Below, in pieces: positions 1 to 8,667 of a stretch of 64,000 nt of DNA (its first letter is position 1; every line of letters begins with the position of its first letter). The stretch is from an uncultured Bacilli bacterium (GTDB taxonomy: Bacteria > Bacillota_I > Bacilli_A > RFN20 > CAG-826): the NCBI GenBank assembly GCA_944372115.1, contig CALVYH010000001.1:172604-236603 (forward strand), in the 5' to 3' direction. The notes beneath the pieces were generated by a model. It saw only the letters and a list, made by a program, of their open reading frames with translations. It had not been told where the DNA came from and made no database searches. The translations under genes were made by a program, and so were the position numbers.

Positions 1-267
1 GTTTATTTTTTTTAATTTAAAAAGAATTCTGAGAATAATTTCTAAATCTTTGCAATTTAAAATAGAGGGTGTTCCACCCCCTATATAAATGCTCTTAAAT
101 TTTTTATATCCATTTTTTATGTTATGTAAATCTTTTTTTAATTCTTTTAAATATTGATCTATAAATAAATCATTTTTAATTAATTTAACAAAATCACAAT
201 AAGGACATATATTTGAGCAAAAAGGAATATGAATATATAAGCTATTTATTTTCTTTTTCCTTTTCAT
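1..267 (-). CDS. hemW: HemW-like radical SAM protein, N-terminal part
   Basis: The first 89 codons of a radical SAM protein run off the left edge. After a basic start (MKRKKK) comes LYIHIPFC with the cluster motif CSNICPYC (Cys17, Cys21, Cys24), and then the SAM-binding GGGTPS at about residues 63-68. This is the HemW layout (heme chaperone, formerly called oxygen-independent coproporphyrinogen oxidase-like). The ATG chosen overlaps the end of the upstream small gene by 26 nt. No other ATG, GTG or TTG lies between it and the conserved LYIHIPFC. hemW often follows lepA in Firmicutes, and here it follows lepA with two genes in between. Whether the C-terminal HemW domain is intact cannot be seen. 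Confidence 0.85.
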   Translation of the reverse strand, partial: MKRKKKINSLYIHIPFCSNICPYCDFVKLIKNDLFIDQYLKELKKDLHNIKNGYKKFKSIYIGGGTPSILNCKDLEIILRILFKLKKIN

Positions 268-490
268 TTTCGTATTTTTTAAATTCTTCTTTAGTCTTAT
301 CGTCATTAACATCTTCTAAATAACGATCCATTGTCTCAGAAGCAATTTGTTCCTCTGTTGGCTTTTCATCAACCTTATTTTTATTTAATATTTTATGAAT
401 AAGTAATGCAATTCCGCCAATTATAACAGCTAAAACAATTACAGCGACTAAAATAATCCAATTGTTTTCCGAAAGAAAATCTAATATCAT
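242..490 (-). CDS. small single-pass membrane protein, unknown
   Basis: An 82-residue protein with one hydrophobic segment (about residues 11-31, rich in Ile, Val and Ala) followed by a highly charged tail ending in KENEKEKENK-type sequence. The N-terminal helix with a long charged C-terminal part suggests a membrane-anchored cytoplasmic tail. A Shine-Dalgarno AGGAGA precedes the ATG. It sits between the Fic-like gene and hemW in the same direction and is probably cotranscribed with them. No family is recognised and no function is assigned. Confidence 0.6.
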   Translation of the reverse strand: MILDFLSENNWIILVAVIVLAVIIGGIALLIHKILNKNKVDEKPTEEQIASETMDRYLEDVNDDKTKEEFKKYENEKEKENK

Positions 491-524
491 CTATTTTTCT
501 CCTAAATTTATTTATAATAATACA

Positions 525-1907
525 CTATTTTTTCTTAACAGGTATATAAATAAATTTGTTCTTTAAAATTTCTTTTTTGTAATAGCCTAAATAAACTAAC
601 TTATCCATCGAACTTCTTGCAGTTTCATAAGCGCATCCTACTTCTTTTTTGTATTGGGAAATTGTATATGACATTCCAATAGTACAATGACGTGCATAAA
701 AATATGCTTGGCCATGGGATAAATTAGGATTCATTTCTAATAAATGTTCTTCTAAAGTCTTTGCTTCAGCTTCACTTAAGCCAGTTGGGAGTGTTTGAAT
801 TGCGATAGACTTATTCAAATTTAAAGCACTTTCTTCATGATTTAATTTATTAGAAGTATTTCTAACTTCAATTTTTTCATCTAAATCGCTCAAATCAGGC
901 ATAATAGATGTTACTTTAACATCTTCTTCAAACATTTCTTTACTTATTTCACTAGCCTTTGTATTACCTAATAATTTAAATGCTTTATCTAAAATGGCAT
1001 CTGTTTTATTAATTAAATACATCAAAACATAAGTCAAATCTAAATTCTTTTGGGATTCTAAAATATGTTTCTCAAGTTCCTCTTTATTAGATAAAAGTTC
1101 CTCGAAATTTAAAGCTGAGGCCACTTCATCTAGCCCATTATTACTTAAAACATTTTTAAAAAGCAAAATAGCTAAATCTTCACTATATGTTTCCATTGGC
1201 TTTACATAATATGTAAAGTATAAAACAGAAGCAGCTTTTACAAACATTCCGAAAGTATTATTTTTAAGGAATAAATTTAAAGAATCTAATGCTTTATCAA
1301 TTGAAGAAACTGGAATTCCTAAATATAGTTTGTTGATTAAACTTTTTGATAAGATATTACTAATTTCGCTATTTCTAAAAGTCGAATTATCGATACCTTG
1401 AATGATATTTAGATAAGTTTTATAAGATTCTGAACTTACATCAACATTATAATTTTTACTCATGTATTCTAAAGCTAAATAATAATGATAAATTACCATT
1501 AATTCTGGCGGAATCGCTTCAATATTTTTACTCAAAATTCTATTTAAAGATATCTCATCTAAAGTTAAATTATAATTTTTAGCAACAACCTCTAAAATAT
1601 CTTTATAAGATAATCTACGAAAAATTTCATCGCTTTTATTGATAATTAAACGAATGTATTGAGAATACAATCTCATCATTCTTCTTTCAATATTATTTAT
1701 TTTTTCATTAATTCCAGGTGTTAAACATATTGAATAAAGGTCACCCGTAATATGTTTTAATTCAGTTGTTTTCATAAAATGAGAACGATAATCTAAAATA
1801 TTTTGCCGAATACTATCGACCATTGGAGTTCTCATATAATCAGCAACTTCTTTTTTTGTAGCATAAACATCATTGCTATATTTTATTGCTAATTCATAAT
1901 TTGCCAT
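525..1907 (-). CDS. Fic-fold-like protein lacking the catalytic motif, with C-terminal winged helix
   Basis: A 460-residue, mostly helical protein. Residues about 222-250 (VKAASVLYFTYYV, then KPMETYSED, then LAILL) align in pattern with the Fic core, where an Ala-rich helix is followed by HPFxDGNGR. Here the histidine is Lys and the GNGR loop is lost, so AMP-transfer by the usual mechanism is not expected. Residues about 395-455 resemble the winged-helix tail of many Fic proteins (HCTIGMSYTISQY, then ETARSSMDKLVYLGYY). A Shine-Dalgarno GAGG precedes the ATG. The Fic assignment rests on pattern reading only. It could instead be an unrelated helical DNA-binding protein. It lies between lepA and hemW in a housekeeping setting. 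Confidence 0.5.
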   Translation of the reverse strand: MANYELAIKYSNDVYATKKEVADYMRTPMVDSIRQNILDYRSHFMKTTELKHITGDLYSICLTPGINEKINNIERRMMRLYSQYIRLIINKSDEIFRRLSYKDILEVVAKNYNLTLDEISLNRILSKNIEAIPPELMVIYHYYLALEYMSKNYNVDVSSESYKTYLNIIQGIDNSTFRNSEISNILSKSLINKLYLGIPVSSIDKALDSLNLFLKNNTFGMFVKAASVLYFTYYVKPMETYSEDLAILLFKNVLSNNGLDEVASALNFEELLSNKEELEKHILESQKNLDLTYVLMYLINKTDAILDKAFKLLGNTKASEISKEMFEEDVKVTSIMPDLSDLDEKIEVRNTSNKLNHEESALNLNKSIAIQTLPTGLSEAEAKTLEEHLLEMNPNLSHGQAYFYARHCTIGMSYTISQYKKEVGCAYETARSSMDKLVYLGYYKKEILKNKFIYIPVKKK

Positions 1908-2001
1908 ACAAAAAACCTCTATTAATATTGTATATAAAATTACTAAAATAATAAAGATAAAATACTAGAAAACTACTAAAAAATAGATCGTGTTTAAATT
2001 T

Positions 2002-2028
2002 CAAAAAAAGTGGATAAAAAATCCACTT
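2002..2028 (-). terminator. intrinsic terminator downstream of lepA
   Basis: On the minus strand an 8-bp stem (AAGTGGAT/ATCCACTT) with a T5 loop is followed by seven T residues. It lies about 80 nt past the lepA stop and just before the Fic-like gene, so it should end the fmt-helicase-lepA transcript. Confidence 0.7.
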
Positions 2029-2108
2029 CGTAGCATTCTTGTATACACAAGGGTTGGGAAATTCTTTCTCCCTTAATATATTATATAGGTAGATATTTTA
2101 TATACTGA
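2029..2108. other. structured spacer after lepA containing a 16-mer shared with the comEA leader
   Basis: Between the lepA stop and the terminator the minus strand holds two small potential hairpins, GGGA...TCCC and CTTG...CAAG. It also holds a 16-mer which on the plus strand reads GTAGCATTCTTGTATA (2030-2045). The same 16-mer is the loop of the hairpin at 11250-11290 in front of comEA, on the opposite strand. No open frame covers it. Its role is unknown. Confidence 0.35.
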
Positions 2109-3923
2109 TTAATCATTATCATCATCAACGCTTAGTATGGACATGAATGCTTCTTGTGGAAGCTCAACGCTACCGACCATTTTCATTCTTTTTTTGCCTT
2201 CTTTTTGTTTTTCTAAAAGTTTTCTTTTTCTAGAAATATCTCCGCCATAACATTTAGCTAAAACATCTTTTCTTACAGCTTTGATGTCGCATCTAGCAAT
2301 AACTTTTCCATTTATAGCAGCTTGTACCGGAACTTCAAATTGCTGCCTAGGAATTACTTCCTTTAGTTTTGAAACTAATTTCAACCCCTTTTTATAAGCA
2401 TCGGGTTTATAAACAATTGAAGATAAAGCATCAATTACATCGCCGTTTAATAAAATATCCATTTTTGCTAAATTTGATTGTTTATATTCGCTAATTTCAT
2501 AATCTAATGAGGCATAACCTTTTGTATATGATTTTAATTTATCGAAAAAATTATAAATTATTTCATTTAAAGGTATTTCATAAACAATAACTCTTCTTGT
2601 TTGATCAAAATATTGTTGATCGATATAAATGCCTCGTTTATCTTGACAAAGTTGCATAATTGGACCGATGTATTCCTCAGGAGTCATAATTGAAGCTGTA
2701 ACATAAGGTTCTTCAATATGATTAATAAGCGTTAAATCAGGCATTTTAGAAGGATTATCAAGCTCTATTAAACTTCCATCGGTCATAAAAATTTTATAAA
2801 TTACACTCGGTGCAGTTAAAATTAAATCTAAACCATATTCTCTTTCTAAACGTTCTTGAATAACATCCATATGTAACAAACCCAAAAAGCCACATCTAAA
2901 ACCAAAGCCCAAAGCTTGAGATGTTTCAGGTTCAAAACGTAATGAAGAGTCGCTCAAACAAAGTTTTTCTAAAGCTTCTTTTAATTCTTCATATTTTCTT
3001 GAATCGGTTGGATAGATTCCACAATAAACCATAGGATTTATTTTTCTATATCCAGGTAAAGCTTCTTTAGCTTCGTTATTTACAATTGTAATTGTATCAC
3101 CAACATCGACATCTTTAATATCTTTAATTTGAGCACATAAATATCCGACTTCACCACAATATAAAGCTTTTTTTGAGACTTCTTTCGGAGTTCTAATACC
3201 TAACTCAGTAACTTTAAATGAAACTCCTGTTCTCATCAATTTTATTTCATCGCCCACATGGACGCAGCCATCTTTAATTCTAATTAAAACGACTACTCCT
3301 CTATATGAATCATAAAAACTATCAAAAATTAAAGCTTTTAATGGATTATTATTATCTCCACTAGGAGCCGGAACATCGCTAACAATACGTTCCAATATTT
3401 CTCGAATATTTTCTCCTGTTTTAGCACTAACAGGTATCGCACTATCTCCATCAATTCCAATACGTTCAGAAATCTCTTCCCTACAAAAATCTATTCTTGC
3501 AGATGGGAGGTCAATCTTATTGATAACTGGGATGATAGTTAAATCATTATCGACAGCTAAATATAAATTTGCTAAAGTTTGTGCCTCGATTCCTTGAGTA
3601 GCATCGATAACTAAAACAGCTCCTTCACAAGCAGCCAATGATCGTGAAACTTCGTATGTAAAATCAACATGCCCAGGAGTATCTATTAAGTTAAAAATAT
3701 AAGAATTTCCATTTAAAGAATTATATCGAATAGTTACAGCATTAAGCTTAATTGTTATTCCTCTTTCTCTTTCTAAATCCATAGAATCAAGAATTTGGTC
3801 TTTCATCTCACGCTTTTCAATTGTTTCAGTCAATTCTAAAATACGATCGGCAAGTGTCGATTTGCCATGATCAATATGTGCGATAATCGAAAAATTTCTA
3901 ATAAGTTCTTTTTTATATTCCAT
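2109..3923 (-). CDS. lepA: elongation factor 4 (LepA), ribosome back-translocating GTPase
   Basis: A 604-residue translational GTPase of the usual LepA length. The G motifs are intact: AHIDHGKST (G1), RGITIK (G2), DTPGHVDF (G3), NKIDLP (G4) and SAKTG (G5). The LepA-specific C-terminal domain is present, including the [15 protein letters not shown] block and the [23 protein letters not shown] tail region, read here only as a pattern. LepA is a conserved membrane- and ribosome-associated GTPase that helps translation under stress. The gene follows the DinG-like helicase by 29 nt in the same operon. No clear Shine-Dalgarno site is seen. Confidence 0.97.
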   Translation of the reverse strand: MEYKKELIRNFSIIAHIDHGKSTLADRILELTETIEKREMKDQILDSMDLERERGITIKLNAVTIRYNSLNGNSYIFNLIDTPGHVDFTYEVSRSLAACEGAVLVIDATQGIEAQTLANLYLAVDNDLTIIPVINKIDLPSARIDFCREEISERIGIDGDSAIPVSAKTGENIREILERIVSDVPAPSGDNNNPLKALIFDSFYDSYRGVVVLIRIKDGCVHVGDEIKLMRTGVSFKVTELGIRTPKEVSKKALYCGEVGYLCAQIKDIKDVDVGDTITIVNNEAKEALPGYRKINPMVYCGIYPTDSRKYEELKEALEKLCLSDSSLRFEPETSQALGFGFRCGFLGLLHMDVIQERLEREYGLDLILTAPSVIYKIFMTDGSLIELDNPSKMPDLTLINHIEEPYVTASIMTPEEYIGPIMQLCQDKRGIYIDQQYFDQTRRVIVYEIPLNEIIYNFFDKLKSYTKGYASLDYEISEYKQSNLAKMDILLNGDVIDALSSIVYKPDAYKKGLKLVSKLKEVIPRQQFEVPVQAAINGKVIARCDIKAVRKDVLAKCYGGDISRKRKLLEKQKEGKKRMKMVGSVELPQEAFMSILSVDDDND

Positions 3924-3952
3924 AGTTTATAAATATATCACAAAATACACTT

Positions 3953-6310
3953 TTATTTATAAAAATATTCAACTTCTTTCTCAATATCTTCAGAAGTCTT
4001 AATAAATTTTGAATTTTTCCAAACATCATGAAACAAAAATCTATAATTTTTATATGAATACCTTTTATCGATAAGAAGAGCAATACCTTTATCTTTTTCG
4101 CTTCTTATAACTCTACCAACCGATTGCATAATTTTATTTATTCCAGGATTTACAAAAGTAAATTCAAATCCATTTAAGCCATTGTTATTAAAATAATCAC
4201 TTAATTGAGTATTTTCATACGAAATTGATGGTAAACCAACACCAATAATAACTACACCAATCAACCTTGAATCGACCAAATCAATTCCTTCAGAAAAGCT
4301 CCCTCCATTAACACAAAAAGCAATTGTTGTTGTAACAGGATTTTCAATAAAGTTATTTAAAAATGAATCTTTTTCATCTTGTTTCATGTTCTTTTCTTGA
4401 AAAAAGATACAATATTTATTAAATAGGGCTGATTTTAAAACTAATTCTTTAAGTTTAGATAAATATTCAAAAGATGGCGAAAAAATTATGTAATTACCAA
4501 CTTTATTCTTAATAAATTGATAGATATCATATAGAACATTTCCCATAGTTAAATCACGGTCTTTATATTTAATTGAAATATCATTTTTAACTAGAACTAA
4601 CAAATTCTCATTCTCAAACGGAGATTCCCATGAAAAATGTTTATAAGTATCTTCACCCAATATTAATTTTTCATAATATTCAATCGGAGATAAAGTAGCA
4701 CTAAAAAATATTGTAGAAATTTGTTTTTTAGAAATTTCTTTTATATATGGAGAAGCATCTAAACAATTTATAGATATTTTAATATCTGTGCCATTTTTAT
4801 AAACATTTATTTTAAAATTATTTGGATTATAAAAATCTAATATAGTTAAAAATGAATTTAACATCAAAGATAAATCATCGCTTTCTATTGTTTTTGTTAA
4901 ATAATCTTTCTTTTTAAACGATAAATAATTATTTTTAAATTTATTTATTAATGAAATCAAATTTTCATCAATACTTTCAATAGTAAAAATATCACAATTT
5001 TCAAAATTTGACTCATATTTTTCAATATTTTCTTTAATCTCTAATAAATTATGATATATCTTTTTAGATTTTAATTTCTTTAATTCTTCCATTGATTTAG
5101 ATATTTCTAAAGTTGAAATAGATGCAGAATACATATTTCTGGACCTATCGACTAAATTATGTGCTTCATCAACCAAAATAAAACTATCATTAGTATTATT
5201 TTGTTCATCAAAAAAACGACGTAAGTAAACTGTTGGATCATATAAATAGTTATAATCGCAAATAATAAAATCGCATCTGGTTGATAAATCAAGAGATAAT
5301 TCAAACGGGCAAACTTTATATTCATTAGCTATCTCTAAAATGGTATTTTTATCAAAAATATCGTATTTTTTTAAACTATATATAATAATTTCATATAATT
5401 TTGAATAATAATCTTTAGCAAAAGGACAATCATCTGGATTACATCTTTTATTAGGATTTTTATTAATACATATTTTTTCTCGAGATGTAATTTGAATTGA
5501 TTTTATATGGACACCTTTATTAAATATCAATCTTATAGCATTAATAATTGAATCAAAACCACTATTTTTAGCGCTTAAATAAAAAATTTTTTTGCATTTA
5601 TTATCGCGTAATCCTTTTAACGCCCCAAATAATAAAGAAATAGTTTTTCCTATTCCTGTACTAGCTTCAAAAAAATAAATTTCTTTATTTTTTAAAGCCT
5701 CATAAGTTAAATCTATCATTTCTTTTTGGCCACTTCTAAAAAATGGGAAAGGAAAATCCATATTTTTAAGTGAAACAATTTTTAATTCTTCAAATTCTTT
5801 TTGCGAATCCAAAAAAGAAGAATATTTTTCTAAATAACTAAAAACTTTTGTTAAAAGTCTTTTTTTAGTATATTTATAGTTATTAATAAGTATAGAACCA
5901 TCTTGTTGAGGAATGTAGGTCAATCTAATATTTATCTTAGAAATATCTTCATTTAAGCAATACATTAAAGCATAAACTTCTGCTTGGCCTAAATGCCATT
6001 TTTTATTTTCTTTAAAAAAAACATTAAGAGAAATGTTTGTAGATTTTATTTCGTCAATAGTTATTTCATTATTTTCCCCAATAATAAGGCCATCACATCT
6101 TCCACTTATTGAATACAAGTATTTTCCATATTCAAAATCATATTTTAAAAAATATTCAGGTATATATTTTTCACCTTGTAAAGATTGATATGACCTATGA
6201 ATTTTACTTCCTTCCTGCATCGTTGATATATTAAAAACGCGAGAATCAATATTCCCTGTTCTTAATATAAAATCTACTAAATCATGTACACTCAGTTCAA
6301 TTTTGATCAT
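3953..6310 (-). CDS. DinG/XPD-family Fe-S helicase with N-terminal PD-(D/E)XK nuclease-like domain
   Basis: A 785-residue two-domain protein. Residues 60-115 carry a RecB/Cas4-type nuclease pattern: Asp73 (RCDGL), Glu87-x-Lys89 (DEIKS) and Gln109 (GQAEVYA). The helicase core has Walker A ASTGIGKT (216-223), DEAH (381-384) and a late QSVGRVIRS motif VI. Four cysteines (281, 290, 295, 334) lie between motif I and DEAH, as in the Fe-S domain of DinG/XPD enzymes. The expected role is unwinding of D-loops, R-loops or flaps in DNA repair, possibly with cleavage. The ATG abuts the fmt stop codon exactly, so translational coupling is likely. A nuclease fused in front is found in part of the DinG family. 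Activity of either domain is inferred. Confidence 0.85.
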   Translation of the reverse strand: MIKIELSVHDLVDFILRTGNIDSRVFNISTMQEGSKIHRSYQSLQGEKYIPEYFLKYDFEYGKYLYSISGRCDGLIIGENNEITIDEIKSTNISLNVFFKENKKWHLGQAEVYALMYCLNEDISKINIRLTYIPQQDGSILINNYKYTKKRLLTKVFSYLEKYSSFLDSQKEFEELKIVSLKNMDFPFPFFRSGQKEMIDLTYEALKNKEIYFFEASTGIGKTISLLFGALKGLRDNKCKKIFYLSAKNSGFDSIINAIRLIFNKGVHIKSIQITSREKICINKNPNKRCNPDDCPFAKDYYSKLYEIIIYSLKKYDIFDKNTILEIANEYKVCPFELSLDLSTRCDFIICDYNYLYDPTVYLRRFFDEQNNTNDSFILVDEAHNLVDRSRNMYSASISTLEISKSMEELKKLKSKKIYHNLLEIKENIEKYESNFENCDIFTIESIDENLISLINKFKNNYLSFKKKDYLTKTIESDDLSLMLNSFLTILDFYNPNNFKINVYKNGTDIKISINCLDASPYIKEISKKQISTIFFSATLSPIEYYEKLILGEDTYKHFSWESPFENENLLVLVKNDISIKYKDRDLTMGNVLYDIYQFIKNKVGNYIIFSPSFEYLSKLKELVLKSALFNKYCIFFQEKNMKQDEKDSFLNNFIENPVTTTIAFCVNGGSFSEGIDLVDSRLIGVVIIGVGLPSISYENTQLSDYFNNNGLNGFEFTFVNPGINKIMQSVGRVIRSEKDKGIALLIDKRYSYKNYRFLFHDVWKNSKFIKTSEDIEKEVEYFYK

Positions 6311-7258
6311 TTATTTAATTAAATCGCCTACTTTAAAGTCTTTCGAATTTCCATTATAAAAATCATTATAATTCATAATTTTTTTGCCTTGTTTTTGAAT
6401 CTGAATAATTTTTAATGCATTTTTTTCACATTTAATAGCAAAATTCTTTTTATCATATAAAATTACTTTACCATTTTCACTATTTGAATTATCTACAATA
6501 ACCTCACATTTTAAAATTTTATATTTTAAATTATTAAAAACAAAATGTGCCCCAGGAGTTAAAGATAAAGCTCTTACTTTATTAAAAATCGTTAAAGCAT
6601 CTTCGTTAAAATTAACGACTTCATCTTCTTCTTTTATTTTCTTTGTAAAAGTAACAAGATTCTCATCTTGTTCAATTCCTTTTAATTCCCCATTTAAATA
6701 ACCATCTAAGTTTTTTTCAACACATTCAAATGTGGCAAGTTTTAATTTTTCAACTAAACTTGTAAAATTATCATCATTTGAAATAGAAACTTTTTCAATA
6801 GCAAAAACTCGGCCGGCATCCATTTTATCAACCATTTCCATCAGGCTAATACCAGTTTCTTTATCACCATTTAATAAAGAATATTGAATTGGAGCTGCTC
6901 CTCTATATTTAGGTAAGATTGACCCATGTAAATTTAAACAGCCAAATTTTGGGACCATTAATAACTCATGAGAAACTATTTGCCCAAATGCTAAAGTTAA
7001 AATCAAATCTGGATTTAAATCCTTTATTTCTTCAACATGATCGCTTGCTTTTTTATATTGGAAAACAGGAATATTATATTTTAATGCCACTTTTTTAGTT
7101 GGAACTGGTTCAATTACCCCTTTTCTTCCTATTGGTTTATCTTCTTGAGCAACCAAACCAATAATGTTATATCTATTTTCTAATAATTTATCTAATAAAT
7201 AAGCACTAATTTCAGGAGTTCCAAAAAATAAAATTCGAATATTTTTTCTATTTAACAT
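6311..7258 (-). CDS. fmt: methionyl-tRNA formyltransferase
   Basis: A 315-residue enzyme that formylates initiator Met-tRNA using 10-formyltetrahydrofolate. The family signature is clear: FFGTPEIS near the start, the catalytic block NLHGSILPKYRGAAPI with its Asn-x-His, and TGISLMEMVDKMDAG further on. The C-terminal OB-like domain follows. The start is supported by a Shine-Dalgarno AAAGGAG eight nucleotides upstream. It is the first gene of the run fmt, DinG-like helicase, lepA. A def gene, often next to fmt, is not seen here. Confidence 0.96.
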   Translation of the reverse strand: MLNRKNIRILFFGTPEISAYLLDKLLENRYNIIGLVAQEDKPIGRKGVIEPVPTKKVALKYNIPVFQYKKASDHVEEIKDLNPDLILTLAFGQIVSHELLMVPKFGCLNLHGSILPKYRGAAPIQYSLLNGDKETGISLMEMVDKMDAGRVFAIEKVSISNDDNFTSLVEKLKLATFECVEKNLDGYLNGELKGIEQDENLVTFTKKIKEEDEVVNFNEDALTIFNKVRALSLTPGAHFVFNNLKYKILKCEVIVDNSNSENGKVILYDKKNFAIKCEKNALKIIQIQKQGKKIMNYNDFYNGNSKDFKVGDLIK

Positions 7259-7289
7259 CTTTATCTCCTTTCTATATAAATCATCAATT

Positions 7290-7319
7290 ATTTTACCAAT
7301 TTTTTCGATAAAAAAGTAA
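7290..7319 (-). promoter_or_regulatory. probable promoter of the fmt operon
   Basis: TTACTT (7314-7319) and TAAAAT (7290-7295) are separated by 18 nt on the minus strand. They lie 32 nt upstream of the fmt start and leave room for its Shine-Dalgarno site. Confidence 0.5.
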
Positions 7320-7329
7320 ATATTTTGCG

Positions 7330-7358
7330 TTGATTTTATATAAAAGTTTTGGTATGAT
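7330..7358 (+). promoter_or_regulatory. probable promoter of rpsT
   Basis: TTGATT (7330-7335), a 17-nt spacer and TATGAT (7353-7358) lie 29 nt before the rpsT start. A TTGAGG Shine-Dalgarno site sits between the -10 box and the ATG. The promoter is divergent from that of fmt. Confidence 0.65.
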
Positions 7359-7387
7359 TTTTAAGCAATATTAATTGAGGTATATTT

Positions 7388-7651
7388 ATGGCAAATATCA
7401 AATCACAAATTAAAAGAAATAAAACAAACGAAAAAGCTAGATTAAGAAATATCTCTTACAAATCAAAATTAAGAACCGCAATGAAAGCTGTTAGAGTTGC
7501 TTGTGAAAGTAAAGACGTTGAAAAAGCTACTTTAGCTTTAAATAAAGCAGTTTCTATTATTGATAGAGCAGTTGTTAAAGGTATTGTCCATACAAAAACT
7601 GCTGCTAGAGAAAAAAGTTCATTACAAAATCTAGTAAATTCAATTAAATAA
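7388..7651 (+). CDS. rpsT: 30S ribosomal protein S20
   Basis: An 87-residue basic protein opening MANIKSQIKRNKTNEKARLRN, with the two long helices typical of S20, which binds 16S rRNA at the base of the small subunit. Length and start match the family. It is monocistronic with its own promoter and terminator and lies divergent from fmt. Confidence 0.97.
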   Translation: MANIKSQIKRNKTNEKARLRNISYKSKLRTAMKAVRVACESKDVEKATLALNKAVSIIDRAVVKGIVHTKTAAREKSSLQNLVNSIK

Positions 7652-7676
7652 GTACCTAGAGGTGCTTATTTTTTTT
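7647..7676 (+). terminator. rpsT intrinsic terminator
   Basis: A 10-bp stem (AATAAGTACC/GGTGCTTATT with one G-T pair), a TAGA loop and a run of T residues directly after the rpsT stop. It separates rpsT from the convergent holA. Confidence 0.88.
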
Positions 7677-7683
7677 ACCTTTT

Positions 7684-8646
7684 TTATAAAGAAGTTAAAA
7701 ACATTTCAAATGCAAAAAATCTATCGATATTTCCAAGTTTTATATCTTTGTCTAATCTATATAAATCATTAAGTATTTTAGCAATTTTATCACTATTATA
7801 ATTTTTTAAACTTTTTAAAGAAATTTGTACTCTATATGGATTTGCGCTTAATAAAGAAGCGATTTCTTCATTGCTTCTTCCGTTATTTGATAAAAACATA
7901 ATTTCATCATAAAAAATAAAATTTGTAGTTAAAAAAGAAATTAATGTAATAGGTTCAACATTTCTAGTCATTAAATCATTATAAATCTTAAATATTTTTT
8001 CAAAATTTCTAGCCAAAATAGCATTTGAAAGTTCGAAGACATTGTCAGAAATATTAATTGAACATATTTCTTCAACATCTTTTTTATCGATTATTTTATT
8101 TTTTGAATAAAGCATTAACTTTTTTGCTTCATTAGAAAATAAGTATAAATCTGTCCCAACATTTTCAGATATAATTTTTAATGCATTTTCATCAACATCA
8201 TAACCATTCATTTCAAAGTATTTTTTTATATATGTTAAAAAATCAGCTTTTTTAATAATTGGAAATGAATAAATTTTACCAATTTTTTCAATCAATTTGA
8301 CTACTTCACTTCTTTTTAACAAGCTATCTTTCTTAGTTATAAAAATCATTAATATATTTTCATCATTAGCATTTAAATTAGCTAAAAGTTTTTCTAATTT
8401 ATAAGAATCGACTTTTTTACGCTCTTTATCAATCGATAAAAAATCTGCATTATCAAGTATTATTGCTTTTTTTGAAAAAAATCCTAAACCAACTTCTTCT
8501 AAAGCTGAATTACATTCATCAATGCCAACTTCTAAATAATCACTTTTTAAAATATTAATCTCATCGTTATCAAAAAATGATTTAACGATTTTTTTAACTC
8601 TTTGATTAATTAAAAATTCTTCAGATCCAAATAAAATATAATTCAT
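7684..8646 (-). CDS. holA: DNA polymerase III delta subunit
   Basis: A 320-residue clamp-loader subunit that opens the sliding clamp. It begins MNYILFGSEEFLINQRVKKI, the usual HolA opening, and contains DNADFLS, then NVGTDLYLFSNEAKKL in the middle (the family 'lxxGxDLxxLxNEleKL' block) and the C-terminal helical domain. It lies 21 nt downstream of comEC, which is a standard comEC-holA order in Bacilli. There is no Shine-Dalgarno site. Instead a TAAAAT box lies only 7 nt before the ATG, so an independent leaderless start is possible. Confidence 0.93.
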   Translation of the reverse strand: MNYILFGSEEFLINQRVKKIVKSFFDNDEINILKSDYLEVGIDECNSALEEVGLGFFSKKAIILDNADFLSIDKERKKVDSYKLEKLLANLNANDENILMIFITKKDSLLKRSEVVKLIEKIGKIYSFPIIKKADFLTYIKKYFEMNGYDVDENALKIISENVGTDLYLFSNEAKKLMLYSKNKIIDKKDVEEICSINISDNVFELSNAILARNFEKIFKIYNDLMTRNVEPITLISFLTTNFIFYDEIMFLSNNGRSNEEIASLLSANPYRVQISLKSLKNYNSDKIAKILNDLYRLDKDIKLGNIDRFFAFEMFLTSL

Positions 8647-8667
8647 ACATACAATTTTACTATAAAG

